Of a stretch of 64,000 nt of DNA, positions 10,771 to 21,722 are shown piece by piece; position 1 is the stretch's first letter; each line of letters starts with the position of its first letter. Below the pieces are notes generated by a model. That model was not told where the DNA came from, did no database searches, and worked only from the letters and a program-made list of their open reading frames with translations. The translations under genes and the position numbers were made by a program. The stretch comes from Serripes groenlandicus (Eukaryota; Mollusca; Bivalvia; Cardiida; Cardiidae). The DNA lies in contig JASEVX010000001.1 in the NCBI GenBank assembly GCA_031761405.1, positions 195,751,706-195,815,705 on the forward strand, read 5' to 3'.

Positions 10771-12214
10771 GAGCAATTTCACTTTTTGCCATTTGGTTTT
10801 CAAAGGTCGCTTGCTGTTCATATGTCAAAACATGTCTGCAGGGAGGAAAGTATTATGTTAAATCTTATATATTTAACTTTGATTGTGAAGCGTTTTGTTA
10901 CAACATTTTTAGAAAATTCTTCTATTGCCATAATGTCGTCTGCTGCAGATCTGTTAATATGCGGCTGGAAGTGGGCATCGATTATGATAATACTTATATA
11001 TTTTACATTCTTTAATATATCTATAGGTGCTACCTATTTACGAAAAAAAAGCAAGATAATTATCAACAAAAATTAAAGAGCATACTTTGGCCCTAAAAAA
11101 GGATTTATAAGTAATTGACTAGACAATAATAATGTTAATGTCATGTTTCTTGCATTATCAAAACATATTTGGAATTCGTATTGCTGTTGTCTATTATTTG
11201 AACAGAAAATAATAAAGTAAAGACTTTCAGAAAATCAAGGAATACATTTATAATGGACGAGGTTAAAACATGAGGGCCAAGATGATCCTTCATCGATCAC
11301 CTGCATTATGGTAAAGAAGTAAATAGATCAGCCCTTTTCTGATGCCACCTGGCGACTGCCTTTTTCAACCAGTAAATATGACTGGAACAATTATGTAAGG
11401 GGTCACATTTCTGCTAAACCCTTTCCCTATTAGAGACGGTTTCTGAGGCCTATGCAACAGACGACTTAGAAAAAGATTGTCGCCACAAGAACAATTGCTC
11501 CTTATGAGAAAGTTATCTTTTTGCCACAATGTTTGATAAATAATTATACTTTGAATGAGTGAGTCAATAGCTCATGTATAGGAATTTGGGGTCTTTCATG
11601 TTGATACCACTTTTTTGCGGGAAACGACGTCGCTCCATTGACGTTACGCCAAGATGAAGTGTAACGGAAATGATGTCACGTCCTTCTTTGGCTACGATAC
11701 AGTCAAAATATAGTTTCGGGCGTAGAAGGCTAATGCTGTCGTTTTTTTGACGAACGGGAAAACATATTTCGTACAGATTTCCATTTATTTTTAACTTTTC
11801 GTACAAACGTTAATTCCCACATAACATAGCACTTTAATGATCTTAAATATCGATTTTAAAAAAAATGATTAAAAAGACGACAATAATTTTCAATCCGTGT
11901 TTTTCTGCTCATTTTATACATACCCAAAATACCGATTTTAAATCTGTGTTTTACGTCTGCTTTTTATACATATCCAAAATGGCGGCCCCCATGGATTTTT
12001 CCAGTTTCATTTCAGAAAGCTTCATGGGTTATTGGAAAAAAAAAAAAAAAAAATCTCACACCTGTTACCTATATTAAAGCGAAAAAACCCATTCATGTTT
12101 TTTTTTCGTATAAAGCAATTTCTCCTTTTGCTAAACAAAGTTTCAAAGATCGTCTGTCGGCTGCAGATGCATCAATAAGCTTCAGGAAGTGGGGAAGGTG
12201 ATAAAAACATTTAC
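10771..12214. other. NCAPD3 intron, repeats only
   Basis: MITE fragments at about 10780-10960, 11410-11540 and 12115-12195, an ACAAGAG 5' fragment at about 11268-11320 (GATCACCTGCAT), and a poly-A run at 12037-12053. An 80-codon minus frame at 11564-11806 has no recognisable domain and I do not call it. Confidence 0.4.
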
Positions 12215-12367
12215 TTGGATCAAACCCTGGTGTGAGTGCCACTCTCACTAATGGTGTGTTCTTCTCATTACCAGTCTGCCCAGCCTCTTTCTCTGTCACT
12301 ATAGTGCTTCCCTCTTGTTCTATGGTTGCGTTATCAACTCTTTGTAATGTGTCCTCAATCATCGTTT
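12215..12367 (-). CDS. NCAPD3: NCAPD3 exon (low-complexity linker)
   Basis: 153 bp, 2 nt in and 1 nt out, with acceptor TTAATTTCAG. It encodes an acidic linker (TMIEDTLQRVDNATIEQEG, then STIVTEKEAGQ...PLVRVALTPGFDP). It is not conserved in sequence but occupies the position of the vertebrate linker that precedes MLRRR. Phase agrees on both sides. Confidence 0.75.
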
Positions 12368-13574
12368 CTGAAATTAACATTTCTTTGGATTCATGCAAAA
12401 CTGTTGTAACTACATATTGTAACAAGATGTAGTTGCAACCCTTTTGCATGGCACTGTTGCTTTCAAAGATTAAACATATTTCAAAAAACTACCTTATTTA
12501 CCTCTCCACTGGTGGCCTTTTTGATAGGCAAATATTTCCTATGTTGAAAAAAGAAAGATCAAATATAATACCATTAAACAATTAAGAATCAAATTACAAA
12601 AGCTTCAATACAATATGGTTGTCAACTTTAATTCCTTTGTGTTTTCTTAATTGTCACATATTTTTTTAAAACTTATTCTATTTGTCTATCAAAATAATGG
12701 CTGCCAAGGGAGGTAATTATTGTATTTCTGGGACCTATGTATTGATATATGTGAAACTATATTCAAAGATAGAAAAAAGTCATGTCTGTGAAAATGTAAG
12801 TGTTCTATAAAATCGCATTACCATTTGAGCTATCGAGGCTTGACCCTTAGCTCAAGTGCTCTAGAAAATTCTCTCTCAAAGCTGACCAATTAGAAGATCT
12901 GCTTTGATATTTTATTCTGAACATTGTCATATACTCTTTTCTTTCATAAGTTCCATTCATTTTGGAAGATTCTAAAAATAGCATATCATGTAATGGGTAA
13001 AAATTTCATTTTCCAACTTGCTAACATATTTTGACAGATCTTACAGCAGACGACATTTATTTTCCAACAATGTTTTCTTTATTCAATAAGTATACTTTTG
13101 TTGATGAGAGATTTTTCCATACTTTTGCAAAGATGTTGTCAAAGTCATCTGCACCAGATTTGATGTATGTTGGTTTTAAGGCCCCATTTTAAGGAGGTAG
13201 AGTATGAACCAGTCTGGGTAGGTGTCCTTGTCTTTAAGCTCTACCCACTATGAAAATGTCTACTCAAAAATAAGGAAATACTATAATTGTAGGTATTATT
13301 ACTGAAAAAAGTTGAAAACATTGTGGCAAAAGGTGAAATTGCTTGTTTTGAGCAACTTCTCCTTTTGTCACGATGTTTTCAAAAGTAGTCTGCTGCAAAT
13401 GCGTCAAAATGCGTCTATATGTGGGATAGGATTAAACTCTACAAACATACAACAAATTTATGGCTGACAACTTTGTAAATGTATACTTATTGAAAAACAT
13501 TGAAGAGCAGTTTCTCCTTTAACCAAAGTGGGTTTAAAAGTCATCTGTGGACAAGGAGTAAATGGGCTTCTTAC
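12368..13574. other. NCAPD3 intron, MITE fragments
   Basis: Degraded TTAA-MITE pieces at about 13026-13200 and 13310-13440 (CTGCAGCAGAC-type motifs). The remainder is AT-rich with nothing recognised. Confidence 0.4.
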
Positions 13575-13732
13575 CGGCACTATTTAGAGGACCTGGAGTT
13601 TTGACCAATCTAGGTTGTTGTCCTTGTCTTCCCGTCAACTGAGGGGTCATGATCTCTCGAACGGTTCCAGCAATAACTTCATCTTTGGAGACAAGACATT
13701 GACCAAAACACACAATGGCTCTCGCGCGAACA
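13575..13732 (-). CDS. NCAPD3: NCAPD3 exon
   Basis: 158 bp, 1 nt in and 1 nt out. It starts VRARAIVCFGQCLVSKDEV, directly continuing DKAPT of the previous exon; vertebrates have DKAPTVRSKALSSFAHCLE here. It continues into a linker (MTPQLTGRQGQQPRLVKTPG). Acceptor TTTATTAACAG; donor CCG/GTAAGA. Confidence 0.87.
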
Positions 13733-14509
13733 CTGTTAATAAAGATTTTTAAACCATGTTCCCTCATGCAGGCACATTTTGTGGCACCTGCAGCAGACAC
13801 CTTTCAAATGTTTCATAGCAAAAGGAAAAATTTCTCATCATGAGCAATTTCTCCTTATTTCAAGAATGTTTAACCGCTTTTATGCATCTGCAGCAGACAA
13901 CTTTTTAAAACATTATGGCATAAGAAGAAAATGCTCATTATATTCAATATTATAATATTCTGGGCTGCAGATAACTTATTTTGTGAATTGGGTATTTACC
14001 ACATTGTTTTTCAGACAATTGCTTTTCCTTTTTAAATTTAACTAAGAGGGATAATTTACCAAATCATTTTTTTCAAATTGCTTTTTTGTATGATTTAAAA
14101 TCATCATTGCAATATTTCAATGTTGTTTAACTAAAACTTCTAATTGTTGGCAAATCTATATATTTGGGGATCCCTCATTCATCCAGTCACCTTTTAAATT
14201 TGGTTTTGCCTTAATCTGTATGCAGTGTACATCTAAGATAAGTATTTGTCTTGTTCACATATCAAGCCAAAGATACAAAGCAACACAAATTTAAACAATT
14301 GCTTTATTTACTTTTTATTTGCTTTTGAGTACTCTGACATCATTTTATGGAGATTTACTATATTTTTGCCTAGATATTTTCAAAGTTGTCTGCTGCAGAT
14401 TTGTTGTATGTTTGAAACGAATCAGATGGATGGCTGGGAGCTTTACACAATTTTCAATTGTTTTCAGTTTCATCACAGGAGCCAGTTCTGTTCAAAAATG
14501 GTCTCAACT
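13733..14509. other. NCAPD3 intron, MITE fragments
   Basis: Degraded MITE pieces near 13790-13990 and 14330-14410. Small open frames here run through repeat sequence and are not genes. Confidence 0.4.
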
Positions 14510-14733
14510 TTAACCCTTTCCCTCATATAGACGCTTTCTGACACCTCTGCAGCAGACAGCTTTTTGAAAACATAGTGACAAAAGAAGAAATTGCACAAAA
14601 CGTGCAATTTCTCCTTTTGCCACAATGTTTTCCACTTTTTGTCATAGGTTATCCATTCAATTATAGAGATTTTCTATTTTTTGACAAAATATGTTCGTCT
14701 GCTGCAGAAATGTGGTATGAGGTAATGGGTTAA
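14510..14733. mobile_element. TTAA palindromic MITE
   Basis: TTAACCCTTTCCCTCATA at the left, GAGGTAATGGGTTAA at the right, internal CTGCAGCAGACAGCTTTTTG, and a central palindrome around AATTGCACAAAACGTGCAATT. About 224 bp. Confidence 0.8.
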
Positions 14734-15088
14734 TCTATAATAATACTTTCATCATAGAATATTTAAATTCTTTTAAACCTCAAAAGGTCAGTTTTAGTAT
14801 GGCTTTTCTTAAACCTTCCTTTCTTACAAAAATCTGTAGCAAACGACTTTGAAAACATTAAAAGACAATTTTTTTTGGAAGTCTCTATAAATGAAAGTGT
14901 AACTAGGGAAGAGAGTTGACGATATGTGGCAAAATGAGAAATTGCTCATTATTAGCAAGAATTATGTTTTCAAATAACGTTTGCTGCAGATTTGTTGAAA
15001 TGTCTTCTGCCGAAAAAAAACGGGCTCAGAAAAGCCATACTAAAAACAGCGTCTGTTGCAGTTAAACGGGTTCAGAAGAGCCATACTA

Positions 15089-16084
15089 ACAAGAGCTGTC
15101 AGAGGACAGAATGCTCGACTTTTTCGTGCTTGCAAATAAAACAAAACTATTTTGGGTGGTACAAAAAACATAAGCAATTACTTTATCATACAATTTATAA
15201 GCAAAGTACTTTATAAGTCATTAAAGGGACCTAATTCTTACAAAAACCTTCACTGAATTATGCACTCTTGTCTGTTGGTGAAAGTTTTGATGGTAAAAGA
15301 TATTGTAAGTGTTTAAGCTATATCTCTAATTTTTTTGAAAAAAAAATGATTTGGTATGAATAACTCAACCAAATCGAAAGAGGGCCATAATTCTTTAAAA
15401 AAAACCTTGACAAAGTGATGTACTCTTGTCTGTGGATAGAGGGAATGATGGTAAATAAGTATTGTAAGTGTGTAAGCTATATCTCTAATGGTTTTAAAAA
15501 AATTGGGGTGGTATGAAAAACTTAAACCAAAATTCTAAGTCGAAAAAGGGCCATAATTCTTTAAAAAAACTTGCCAAATTATGTTCTCTTTGTCTGTTGA
15601 TGGAAGTTATGATAGTGAAAAGGTGTTGTTAGTTTCGAAGCAATATCTGTCATGGTTTTGACAAAAAGTGAATTGTTACAAAAAACTTAACCAAAAGTCT
15701 ATGTCAAAAAGGGCCATATTTCTTACAAAAACCTTGACAGAGTTATGTACTCTTGTCTGTTAATGGAGGTAATGATGATGAACAAGTGTTGTAAGTTTCA
15801 AAGCAATATCTGTAATGGTTTTGGCAAAAAATGGAATTGGTACAAAAAACTTAACCAAAATTCTAAGTCAAAAAAGGGCCATAATTCTTCCAAAAACCTT
15901 GTACGTGTACTCTTGTCTGTTGACGGAGGTAATGATGGTGAATAAGTGTTGTAAGCTTCAAAAGAATATCTCTTATGGTTTAGACAAAAAAGTGAATTGG
16001 TACAAAAACCTTAACCAAGGTGTGACACCAACACCGATGCGAGTAGTATAGCTAGCCTTTTCTTCGAAAAGTCGAGCTAAAAAC
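15089..16084 (+). mobile_element. ACAAGAG element, GCTCGACTTTTTCG type
   Basis: The 5' end is ACAAGAGCTGTCAGAGGACAG then GCTCGACTTTTTCG; the 3' end is CTTCGAAAAGTCGAGCTAAAAA, the inverse of the 5' motif with one A fewer. The core is about five 140-bp units like those of the element at 2821. It is flanked by copies of a 45-bp repeat (AAACGGGTTCAGAAGAGCC) on both sides. Confidence 0.75.
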
Positions 16085-16146
16085 GGCATCTATCGCAGTA
16101 AAACGGGTTCAGAAGAGCCATACTAAAACCAGAGGTTTTAAAACTA

Positions 16147-16318
16147 ACAAGAGCACCGCGTACGGCACAGACTCTCGACTGATAGAGAGGGAAAAAAAAA
16201 AAAGAGGAGCTAAACAAAAAACCTTAACCGGACGACCACGCCGCCGCCGCCGCCACCACAGATGACGACGCCAGGGTCATGACAATAGCTCTCGTTTTTT
16301 CAAAAGTCAAGCTAAAAA
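16147..16318 (+). mobile_element. Minimal ACAAGAG element without core array
   Basis: 172 bp: ACAAGAGCACCGCGTACGGC (CCG..CGG hairpin), CTCGACTGATAG, a short A-rich middle, ACCTTAACCGGACGACCACG, a (CCG)n stretch, and the end TTTTCAAAAGTCAAGCTAAAAA. It is the same subfamily as the outer element at 57217-60030, but with none of the insertions found there. Confidence 0.75.
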
Positions 16319-16365
16319 TAATTCCGAGGTCGTCTGCCACAAATGCATCCGCAGGTGAGAAAGAG

Positions 16366-16587
16366 TTAATGCTTTCCCTCATATAGACCCTTTCTGACAC
16401 CTCTACAGCAGACAGCTTTTTGAAAACATAGTGACAAAAGAAGAAATAGCTCAAAACAAGCAAAATCTCCTTTTGCCACAATGTTTACCACTTTTAGACT
16501 CCATTCAATTATAGAGATTTTCTATTTTTTAACAAAATATGTTCAAAGTCATCTGCTGCATAATTGTAATACAAGGGAAAGATTTAA
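16366..16587. mobile_element. TTAA palindromic MITE
   Basis: TTAATGCTTTCCCTCATA to CAAGGGAAAGATTTAA; internal CTACAGCAGACAGCTTTTTG and GTCATCTGCTGCA. It ends 35 bp from an NCAPD3 exon. Confidence 0.65.
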
Positions 16588-16621
16588 ATGAAGAATTTAG
16601 CAAGTTTAGAGAATGACTTAC

Positions 16622-16779
16622 GTTGGAGCTTTATCGGAGCATCGGTCAATCAGTATACCAAGAAGTGACCTGTGTGACAAATACGGCAGAAGTTCTGCTG
16701 CAATGTTGGAAGTTACTTGTCTACTGGGTGTACTCAGTAATGCAGACACAATCTCAATAGCAAACACACGATTATTCAT
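16622..16779 (-). CDS. NCAPD3: NCAPD3 exon
   Basis: 158 bp, phase 0 in and 2 nt out. It encodes MNNRVFAIEIVSALLSTP, then SRQVTSNIAAELLPYLSH and RSLLGILIDRCSDKAPT. The ending DRC.DKAPT is a strong NCAPD3 signature. Acceptor CTTTTTAG; donor AAC/GTAAGT. Confidence 0.9.
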
Positions 16780-17575
16780 CTAAAAAGAGATAAAAACAAT
16801 GTCAGGAAGACGCATCAATATTTCATTTATTATTTATTATAAACAGTTCATAATTTAGGATAAGTGAATGGTGTTTTACCCTTTCCACATAAAACAAATC
16901 TTCAGCAGATGACTTTGAAAACATCACAGCAAAATTATGGAAACTCTCTATTATTGCAAGTAGAATTATTAAAAACAGTTGTAAACATGAAACATTGTGG
17001 CAAAAGGAGAAATTGCTTATAGAATAATTTGAACAATCTTAGTAGAGGGTCACCCAAGGGACATTTGTGCAAAATAATTTTCAAATCAGGCCAGTCCTTT
17101 TGGACAAGAAGATTTTGAAAGTTCTGCCTTTCCCCCCTTTTTTGATGCTGCAGCAGCCAAAGTTCTGCTTGGAATTAAATTCTTTTAACAAATTTGAAAG
17201 AGGACTACTTAAAGAAAATTCCTGTGAAATTGTTTGAATTTGTTCGATGAACGAAGACGGACGATGAGCGATCACAATAGCTCACAAGGCCAGGTGCAGT
17301 GTCCAATCTAGGAAGATGATCATGCTAATTCTCACGTTGTTTTGAATATTCCCCCGTAAATTGTTATGGAAGGGGGGAATTTATAACATAGACAAAGAAA
17401 TTCCCCCCTTGTTTTCGAACCCTAGATTGGACACTACAGGTGTCACACAAACTGTCACTATCAATACTTAATTGCAGTTTGACTGCACTGTGTATCAACC
17501 ACAGACCATCCGATCTCATGGCAGAACCTTACACCAAAGTCAAAGCGTTCATCAGTCATAGAATGCTTTACCTAC
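16780..17575. repeat. NCAPD3 intron: MITE half and core-repeat fragment
   Basis: 16878-17020 is a MITE 5' half (CCCTTTCCACATAAAAC). 17030-17285 is the 3' part of an ACAAGAG-type element (TAGTAGAGGGTCACCCAAGG, GATGCTGCAGCAGCCAAAG, GACGGACGATGAGCGATCAC). 17340-17410 carries an inverted pair of AATTCCCCC/GGGGGAATT. Confidence 0.5.
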
Positions 17576-17774
17576 CTGACTGTGTTTAGACAGTTTATAA
17601 AACCACTGAATCATTTTGCAATAGTTCTCGTCAGAAAACTGTTGTGCCAGCAAGACTACGGCCTGTGCGACCTTGGTTCGATACTCAGACCTGTCCGTAA
17701 CTTTAATACACATGTGTTGTATCAGTGTCCGTACACTACTCTGTATCTTGTCTTCATTCTGTGTCAGTAAATAG
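17576..17774 (-). CDS. NCAPD3: NCAPD3 exon
   Basis: 199 bp, 1 nt in and phase 0 out. It encodes YLLTQNEDKIQSSVRTL, IQHMCIKVTDRSEYRTKV and IQWFYKLSKHSQ. The vertebrate counterpart has VR.LLQH.C.KV.DKSEYRT and W.YKYS. Acceptor TATCTTTTAG. The acceptor and the first bases of the exon are partly duplicated just upstream (17830-17910). Confidence 0.9.
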
Positions 17775-17912
17775 CTAAAAGATAATAAAGACAAAGTAAG
17801 CATGAGTACCTGAAAACAACTTCTGTGTAAGTAAATAGCTGAAAGATAATAAAGACAGCATGAGTACCAATGCATCACTGTGTACCTTGTCTTCATTCTG
17901 TTTCAGTAAAAT
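17740..17912. repeat. Local duplications around an NCAPD3 splice acceptor
   Basis: The segment with the exon start and acceptor (CTTGTCTTCATTCTGTGTCAG then TAAATAGCTAAAAGATAATAA) reappears in two partial copies at about 17826-17855 and 17881-17910, the second retaining CTTGTCTTCATTCTGTTTCAG. Only the leftmost copy is continuous with the exon. Confidence 0.75.
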
Positions 17913-18783
17913 ATTGAACAATCTTGGTAGAGGGTCACCCAAGAAACATCTTTGTCAAATTATTTTCGAATCAGGCCAGTACTTTTTGACAAGAAGTTTT
18001 CACTATACACAAATAAGGAAAATAAGCTCGACCCCTGGTGGTCAGGTTTTTCAACAGATTGGTATAATTTCAACAATCTTGGTAGACGGTCACCAAAGGA
18101 ACATTTATGCCCAATTGTTTTCAAATCAGGCTGTTCTTTTGGACAAGAAGATTTTTTAAGTTTTCAGTATTTACACATATATAGAAAACAAGCTTTTTCT
18201 ATACAATACACCCAGTAGACAACATCTAAGTAACTTTTAAGACAATTTCTGAAATAAATAAGTAGATTCTCAGATAAAATATTTTCATATCACGCTTTAC
18301 CAGGACAATCAAAGTTCTGTATATATAAATCAGAAAGATAAGAAGGACTTCGGTAGTAAACATTGAAAGCTAACAATCTATGAAGTTTCATTTCATTTGG
18401 CTTAGTGAGCACAGAGAATATATTTGTAAAACTGAGTGTAATCCCATTACCTGACCTGAAGCAAGTGGTTTTATGGCATGCTCAGGTGTGCTAAAAATAG
18501 TGTTTGAAGGAAAACAGGTGAAGCCTGCCAATAGGTGGGTAAGATGTTTTCGCTGCTGTCACCATTTAATCAAGGCATTTCCTGGTCCAATTACTGGTAT
18601 AACCAGTATTATATATCTTGACTGATGGTTCTTTCGTAATGATATCCTGTTTGCCAAGAAGGTAAACCATTACTACCAATTTAAAAGTCTTACACCACGG
18701 AAACGATCCAGTTAAAACGTGACAGACGAACATAAATGATGATGAAGTGATCCCTGTATCACTCTCCCTGGAAGTTAACTTAC
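17913..18783. repeat. Core-repeat fragment and decayed SINE
   Basis: 17915-18200 holds two units of the AACAATCTTGGTAGAGGGTCAC type without element ends. 18540-18715 is a decayed antisense SINE related to the copy at 7735 (GGCATTTCCTGGTCCAATTA, CATTACTACCAATTTAAAAG). No gene. Confidence 0.5.
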
Positions 18784-18893
18784 GATATGAAGTTTTTCGC
18801 ATGCTCTTGGATCAGCTGAAGCTGTTTGGTTATAGTCTGTACTGGTTTGTTTCCAATCAAATACAAAAGGCTTGGTAGTAAGCATTTACATGT
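18784..18893 (-). CDS. NCAPD3: NCAPD3 exon
   Basis: 110 bp, phase 0 in and 2 nt out. It encodes TCKCLLPSLLYLIGNKPVQ, then TITKQLQLIQEHAKNFIS, corresponding to the family's ML.VILML ... NQAVQFIS. Acceptor TTTTGTAG; donor ATC/GTAAGT. Confidence 0.83.
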
Positions 18894-19549
18894 CTACAAA
18901 AGATAAATTGAGTGATTAATTGACTCAAATAGAGTAAAAATTCTATTAGACATTAATTTGAATGAAATACAAATAAATAAATTGACTATAACCAAATACA
19001 ATAGGCTAGACAGGCAGTACAGTTGTACATGTCTACAAAATCTCAATGTGTTGATAAATTGACTCAAATAAATACAGCAAATACAATTTAACCCGTGTTT
19101 ATGCCTCTACAGCAGACGGGTTTTGAAAACTATGTGGCAATATGAGAAATTACTCAAAACGTTTTCTACTCTAGTCAATAATTATTAGTCGCTGGTGACT
19201 ATAGTTTTAATGTTTTTCAGATTGCACATGAGAGGACAAGTTGTTAATAGGATAAACTTAGTGAATAGTCTGTTTCCTCCTGTTTATGATTTTTGACTCG
19301 TCCCTGATTAGACATGCATCAGACGTTGATATTAAAGTATCATTACAATATCAGCATTAACTAACATCATTTTTCTCTTTTTATTAGCATCTCTACATTA
19401 TTGAAAGTTCTTTTTAAAATGTGAATGCTTGTATTTCTAAAATAATGAATGGACTGTTTCTACTCTAGACCTAGTCGAAAACACAATTACGCGCGATAGA
19501 AGCTTGCATTCTGATTTGCTAATTAGTTTACAAACAAATGAGCCATAAA

Positions 19550-19950
19550 ATGGTGTCCGGAAACTTGCATAACATCACAGACTTGTTGGTTTAATTACTT
19601 GTATTTTAAAAAGTATGTGTTATATAGCTTAAAAATATGTGAGAAACTGTTAGAAACAACTAACTGTATTAATGTATATATGTCATTGACCTTTAAAGAA
19701 ACTTTTAATTCATTTAAATAACACATTTCTTGTGCATTTTTCAGGTGTCCTTGCCGACATTTTTATGGGTTTGAAAACCAAATCAAAATTTATTTATTTT
19801 CATGCAAACCCTGCAGACTTATTTGTGTTAAATAATAACTATACACATTACTTGTACATGACATTTTGACATTTAATAGGGTAGCGTAAATACGATTTTG
19901 TTTCAAATAAAATCTTGAAATGTGACGTAACGCAATGTGTCCTCAGAGCT
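19550..19950 (+). repeat. Unclassified dispersed repeat, copy 1
   Basis: Shares about 90 bp at its left (ATGGTGTC...TTAATTACTTGTATTT) and about 200 bp at its right (TCATGCAAACCCTG..GACTTATTTGTGT) with the two outer parts of 41900-43140. It looks like the uninterrupted version of that repeat. Its class is unknown. Confidence 0.55.
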
Positions 19951-20029
19951 CCAGATAATGTTTTGGCAAAAGGAGCAATTACTCATGAACAGTGATGAGT
20001 AACGCCCAAAGTACCATGAGTATTTTAAT

Positions 20030-20700
20030 AAAGAACAAGGGCAAGGCAAAGCAGATGCATCCCCTTGGTATTCAATCATCACTTCGAGTTCTCTTGTGAT
20101 TGAAAATAATAGAACTACTATTTTGCTTTAAAAAAAGTGGTTTCCTTGATCAAAACAAAATTTGTCAGATCGGTCGAAGGATGATCAGTGTAGAGTGGTC
20201 ACGAGGTTGTTGATATGGGAAAATAGTCAGTCCAATTTTGACATTGACCTTTAACCTATGACCTTGAAAATAAATAGGCTTCTTTACATTGCCATATACT
20301 AGCTATATACCAAGTTTGGATAAGATCAGTCAAAGGATATTCATTGTAGAGTGGTCACAAGGTTGTTCATATGGAATAGTCAGTCCAATTTTGACCTTGA
20401 CTGTTAACCTTGAAAAAACATAGGCTTCTAGACCTTGCCATATACTAACTGTATACCAAGTTTGGTTCAGATCAGTCGAAGGATAATCAGTGTAGAGTGG
20501 TCACAAGGTTGTTGATATGGAAGTCAAAGTCCAATTTTGACCTTGACTGTTAACCTTGAAAATAAATAGGCTTCTAGACCTTGCCATATACTAACTGTAT
20601 ACCAAGTTTGGTTAAGATCGGTCGAAGGATGTTCAGTGTAGTGGTCACAAGGATGTTGATATGGGAAAATAGTATTAGTAAAGGCCATTTGTATCTTGAA
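20030..20700. repeat. Tandem array of about 140-bp units
   Basis: Four units containing CAGTGTAGAGTGGTCACAAGG, GTTGATATGG and TATACCAAGTTTGG. It may begin at a diverged ACAAGGGCAAGG end near 20035. No 3' end recognised. It has the layout of other element cores in the window. Confidence 0.6.
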
Positions 20701-20759
20701 ATCTAACAAGACCTTTAATAAGAATGGAATTATAAAGCTTTGACATTTTGTGTCTTTCC

Positions 20760-21447
20760 TGATGCCGGCCTTGCTGCCCTGTTTTTAACGAAACCAATAT
20801 GGCTTGAACAGTTTTTGTAGAGGGTCACTCAAAGAACATTTCTACCAAATTATCTTAGAATCGGGCAAGCAGATTATGGAGGAAAAAGATTTTAAAGTTT
20901 GGGTATTTTTCTCACTTTCTGATGCCACAACAACCAAAGTTCTACACAGAATGTAAGTCTTTCAACAATTTTGAAAGAGGACCAACAAGGGAAATTCCTG
21001 AGAAGTTAAGTTGAAATTGGTCCAGTGGAATGGTAGGAGTTGTCATTTGTAGCTAAAAGTTAAATTTACCCCTTTAAATCAGACAAGAACTTTAAAAACA
21101 AGAGGGCCATGATGGCTGTGGATCGCTCACCTGATTTAATTTTTTTTTCATCTTAGCCATATAAGCCCCGGCAGCCATAGTTTTCGACCAATCAACATGG
21201 CTTGAAGAAATCTGATAGAAAGGAGAGGCCTAGGAACATTTCTACAAAATTATTTGAAAATCGGCCTGACACTTTCGGAAGAGAAGATTTTTTTTAAAGT
21301 TTTGACTATATGGTGGCCATAGTTTGTTCAACCAATCAAGATGGCTTGAAGGAATCTGACAGTGCTTAAGGAACATTTCTTCAAAATTATTTGAAAATCG
21401 CCCTGCAACTTTTGGAGAAGTTTTCCCTTTAGCTATATAAAGTAAAA
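20760..21447 (+). mobile_element. ACAAGAG element remnants
   Basis: 20760-21060 is a core and pre-terminal fragment without ends. 21098-21447 begins ACAAGAGGGCCATGATGGC with GATCGCTCACCTGA, has two core units, and breaks off at a MITE fragment near 21450, so its 3' end is missing. Confidence 0.55.
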
Positions 21448-21665
21448 TAGACTTGTACTTTCATTTATAGAGATGTTCCATATCTTTGCCTTTATCTGTT
21501 CAAAGTTGACAACTTTTAATGGCTTTGAAAACATTGTGGTAAAAGAGGAAATTTCTTATTATGGCAATTTATCCTTTTGCCACAATGTCTTCAAAAGTCT
21601 CCCGCTGTTGTTGCGCCTAAAATATTTTTGCAAGTGGGAAAGAATAAAGAGTTATTAGTACTTAC

Positions 21666-21722
21666 AGCATTCGTTAAAATTCCCACATGACCATGATGTT
21701 GTAAACACAAAAAGGAGAGGCC
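21666..21722 (-). CDS. NCAPD3: NCAPD3 exon (most 5' seen)
   Basis: 57 bp, phase 0 on both sides. It encodes GLSFLCLQHHGHVGILTNA, matching GLYLLCSPIHGEGDKV of vertebrates. Acceptor GTTTATTTCAG; donor GCT/GTAAGT. The short length makes it less certain alone, but phase and order support it. Confidence 0.75.

Larger units (their letters stand above)
254..21722 (-). other. NCAPD3: Partial gene: condensin-2 complex subunit D3 (12 internal exons)
   Basis: Twelve exons on the minus strand (listed separately) all have GT donors and AG acceptors. They join in phase from 21722 down to 254, giving 1471 nt or about 490 codons with no stop. The product is a run of HEAT-type helices that I recognise as condensin-2 subunit D3: DRCSDKAPT then VRARA, MLRRRAKDDKVNVRKAALQ, and [19 protein letters not shown]. 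Family knowledge: NCAPD3 is a nuclear HEAT-repeat subunit of condensin II needed for mitotic chromosome condensation and is about 1500 aa in vertebrates. The part seen here corresponds roughly to residues 260-750. The first 250 or so residues should be encoded to the right of 21722, but I could not place those exons. The C-terminal half lies before base 1. Introns range from about 0.8 kb to 2.9 kb and consist largely of mobile elements. No exon contains a repeat insertion. Confidence 0.87.

Noticed and set aside
11564..11806. 80-codon minus ORF, possible exon
   Set aside because: No splice sites in phase with NCAPD3, no domain, and the neighbouring exons already join without it.
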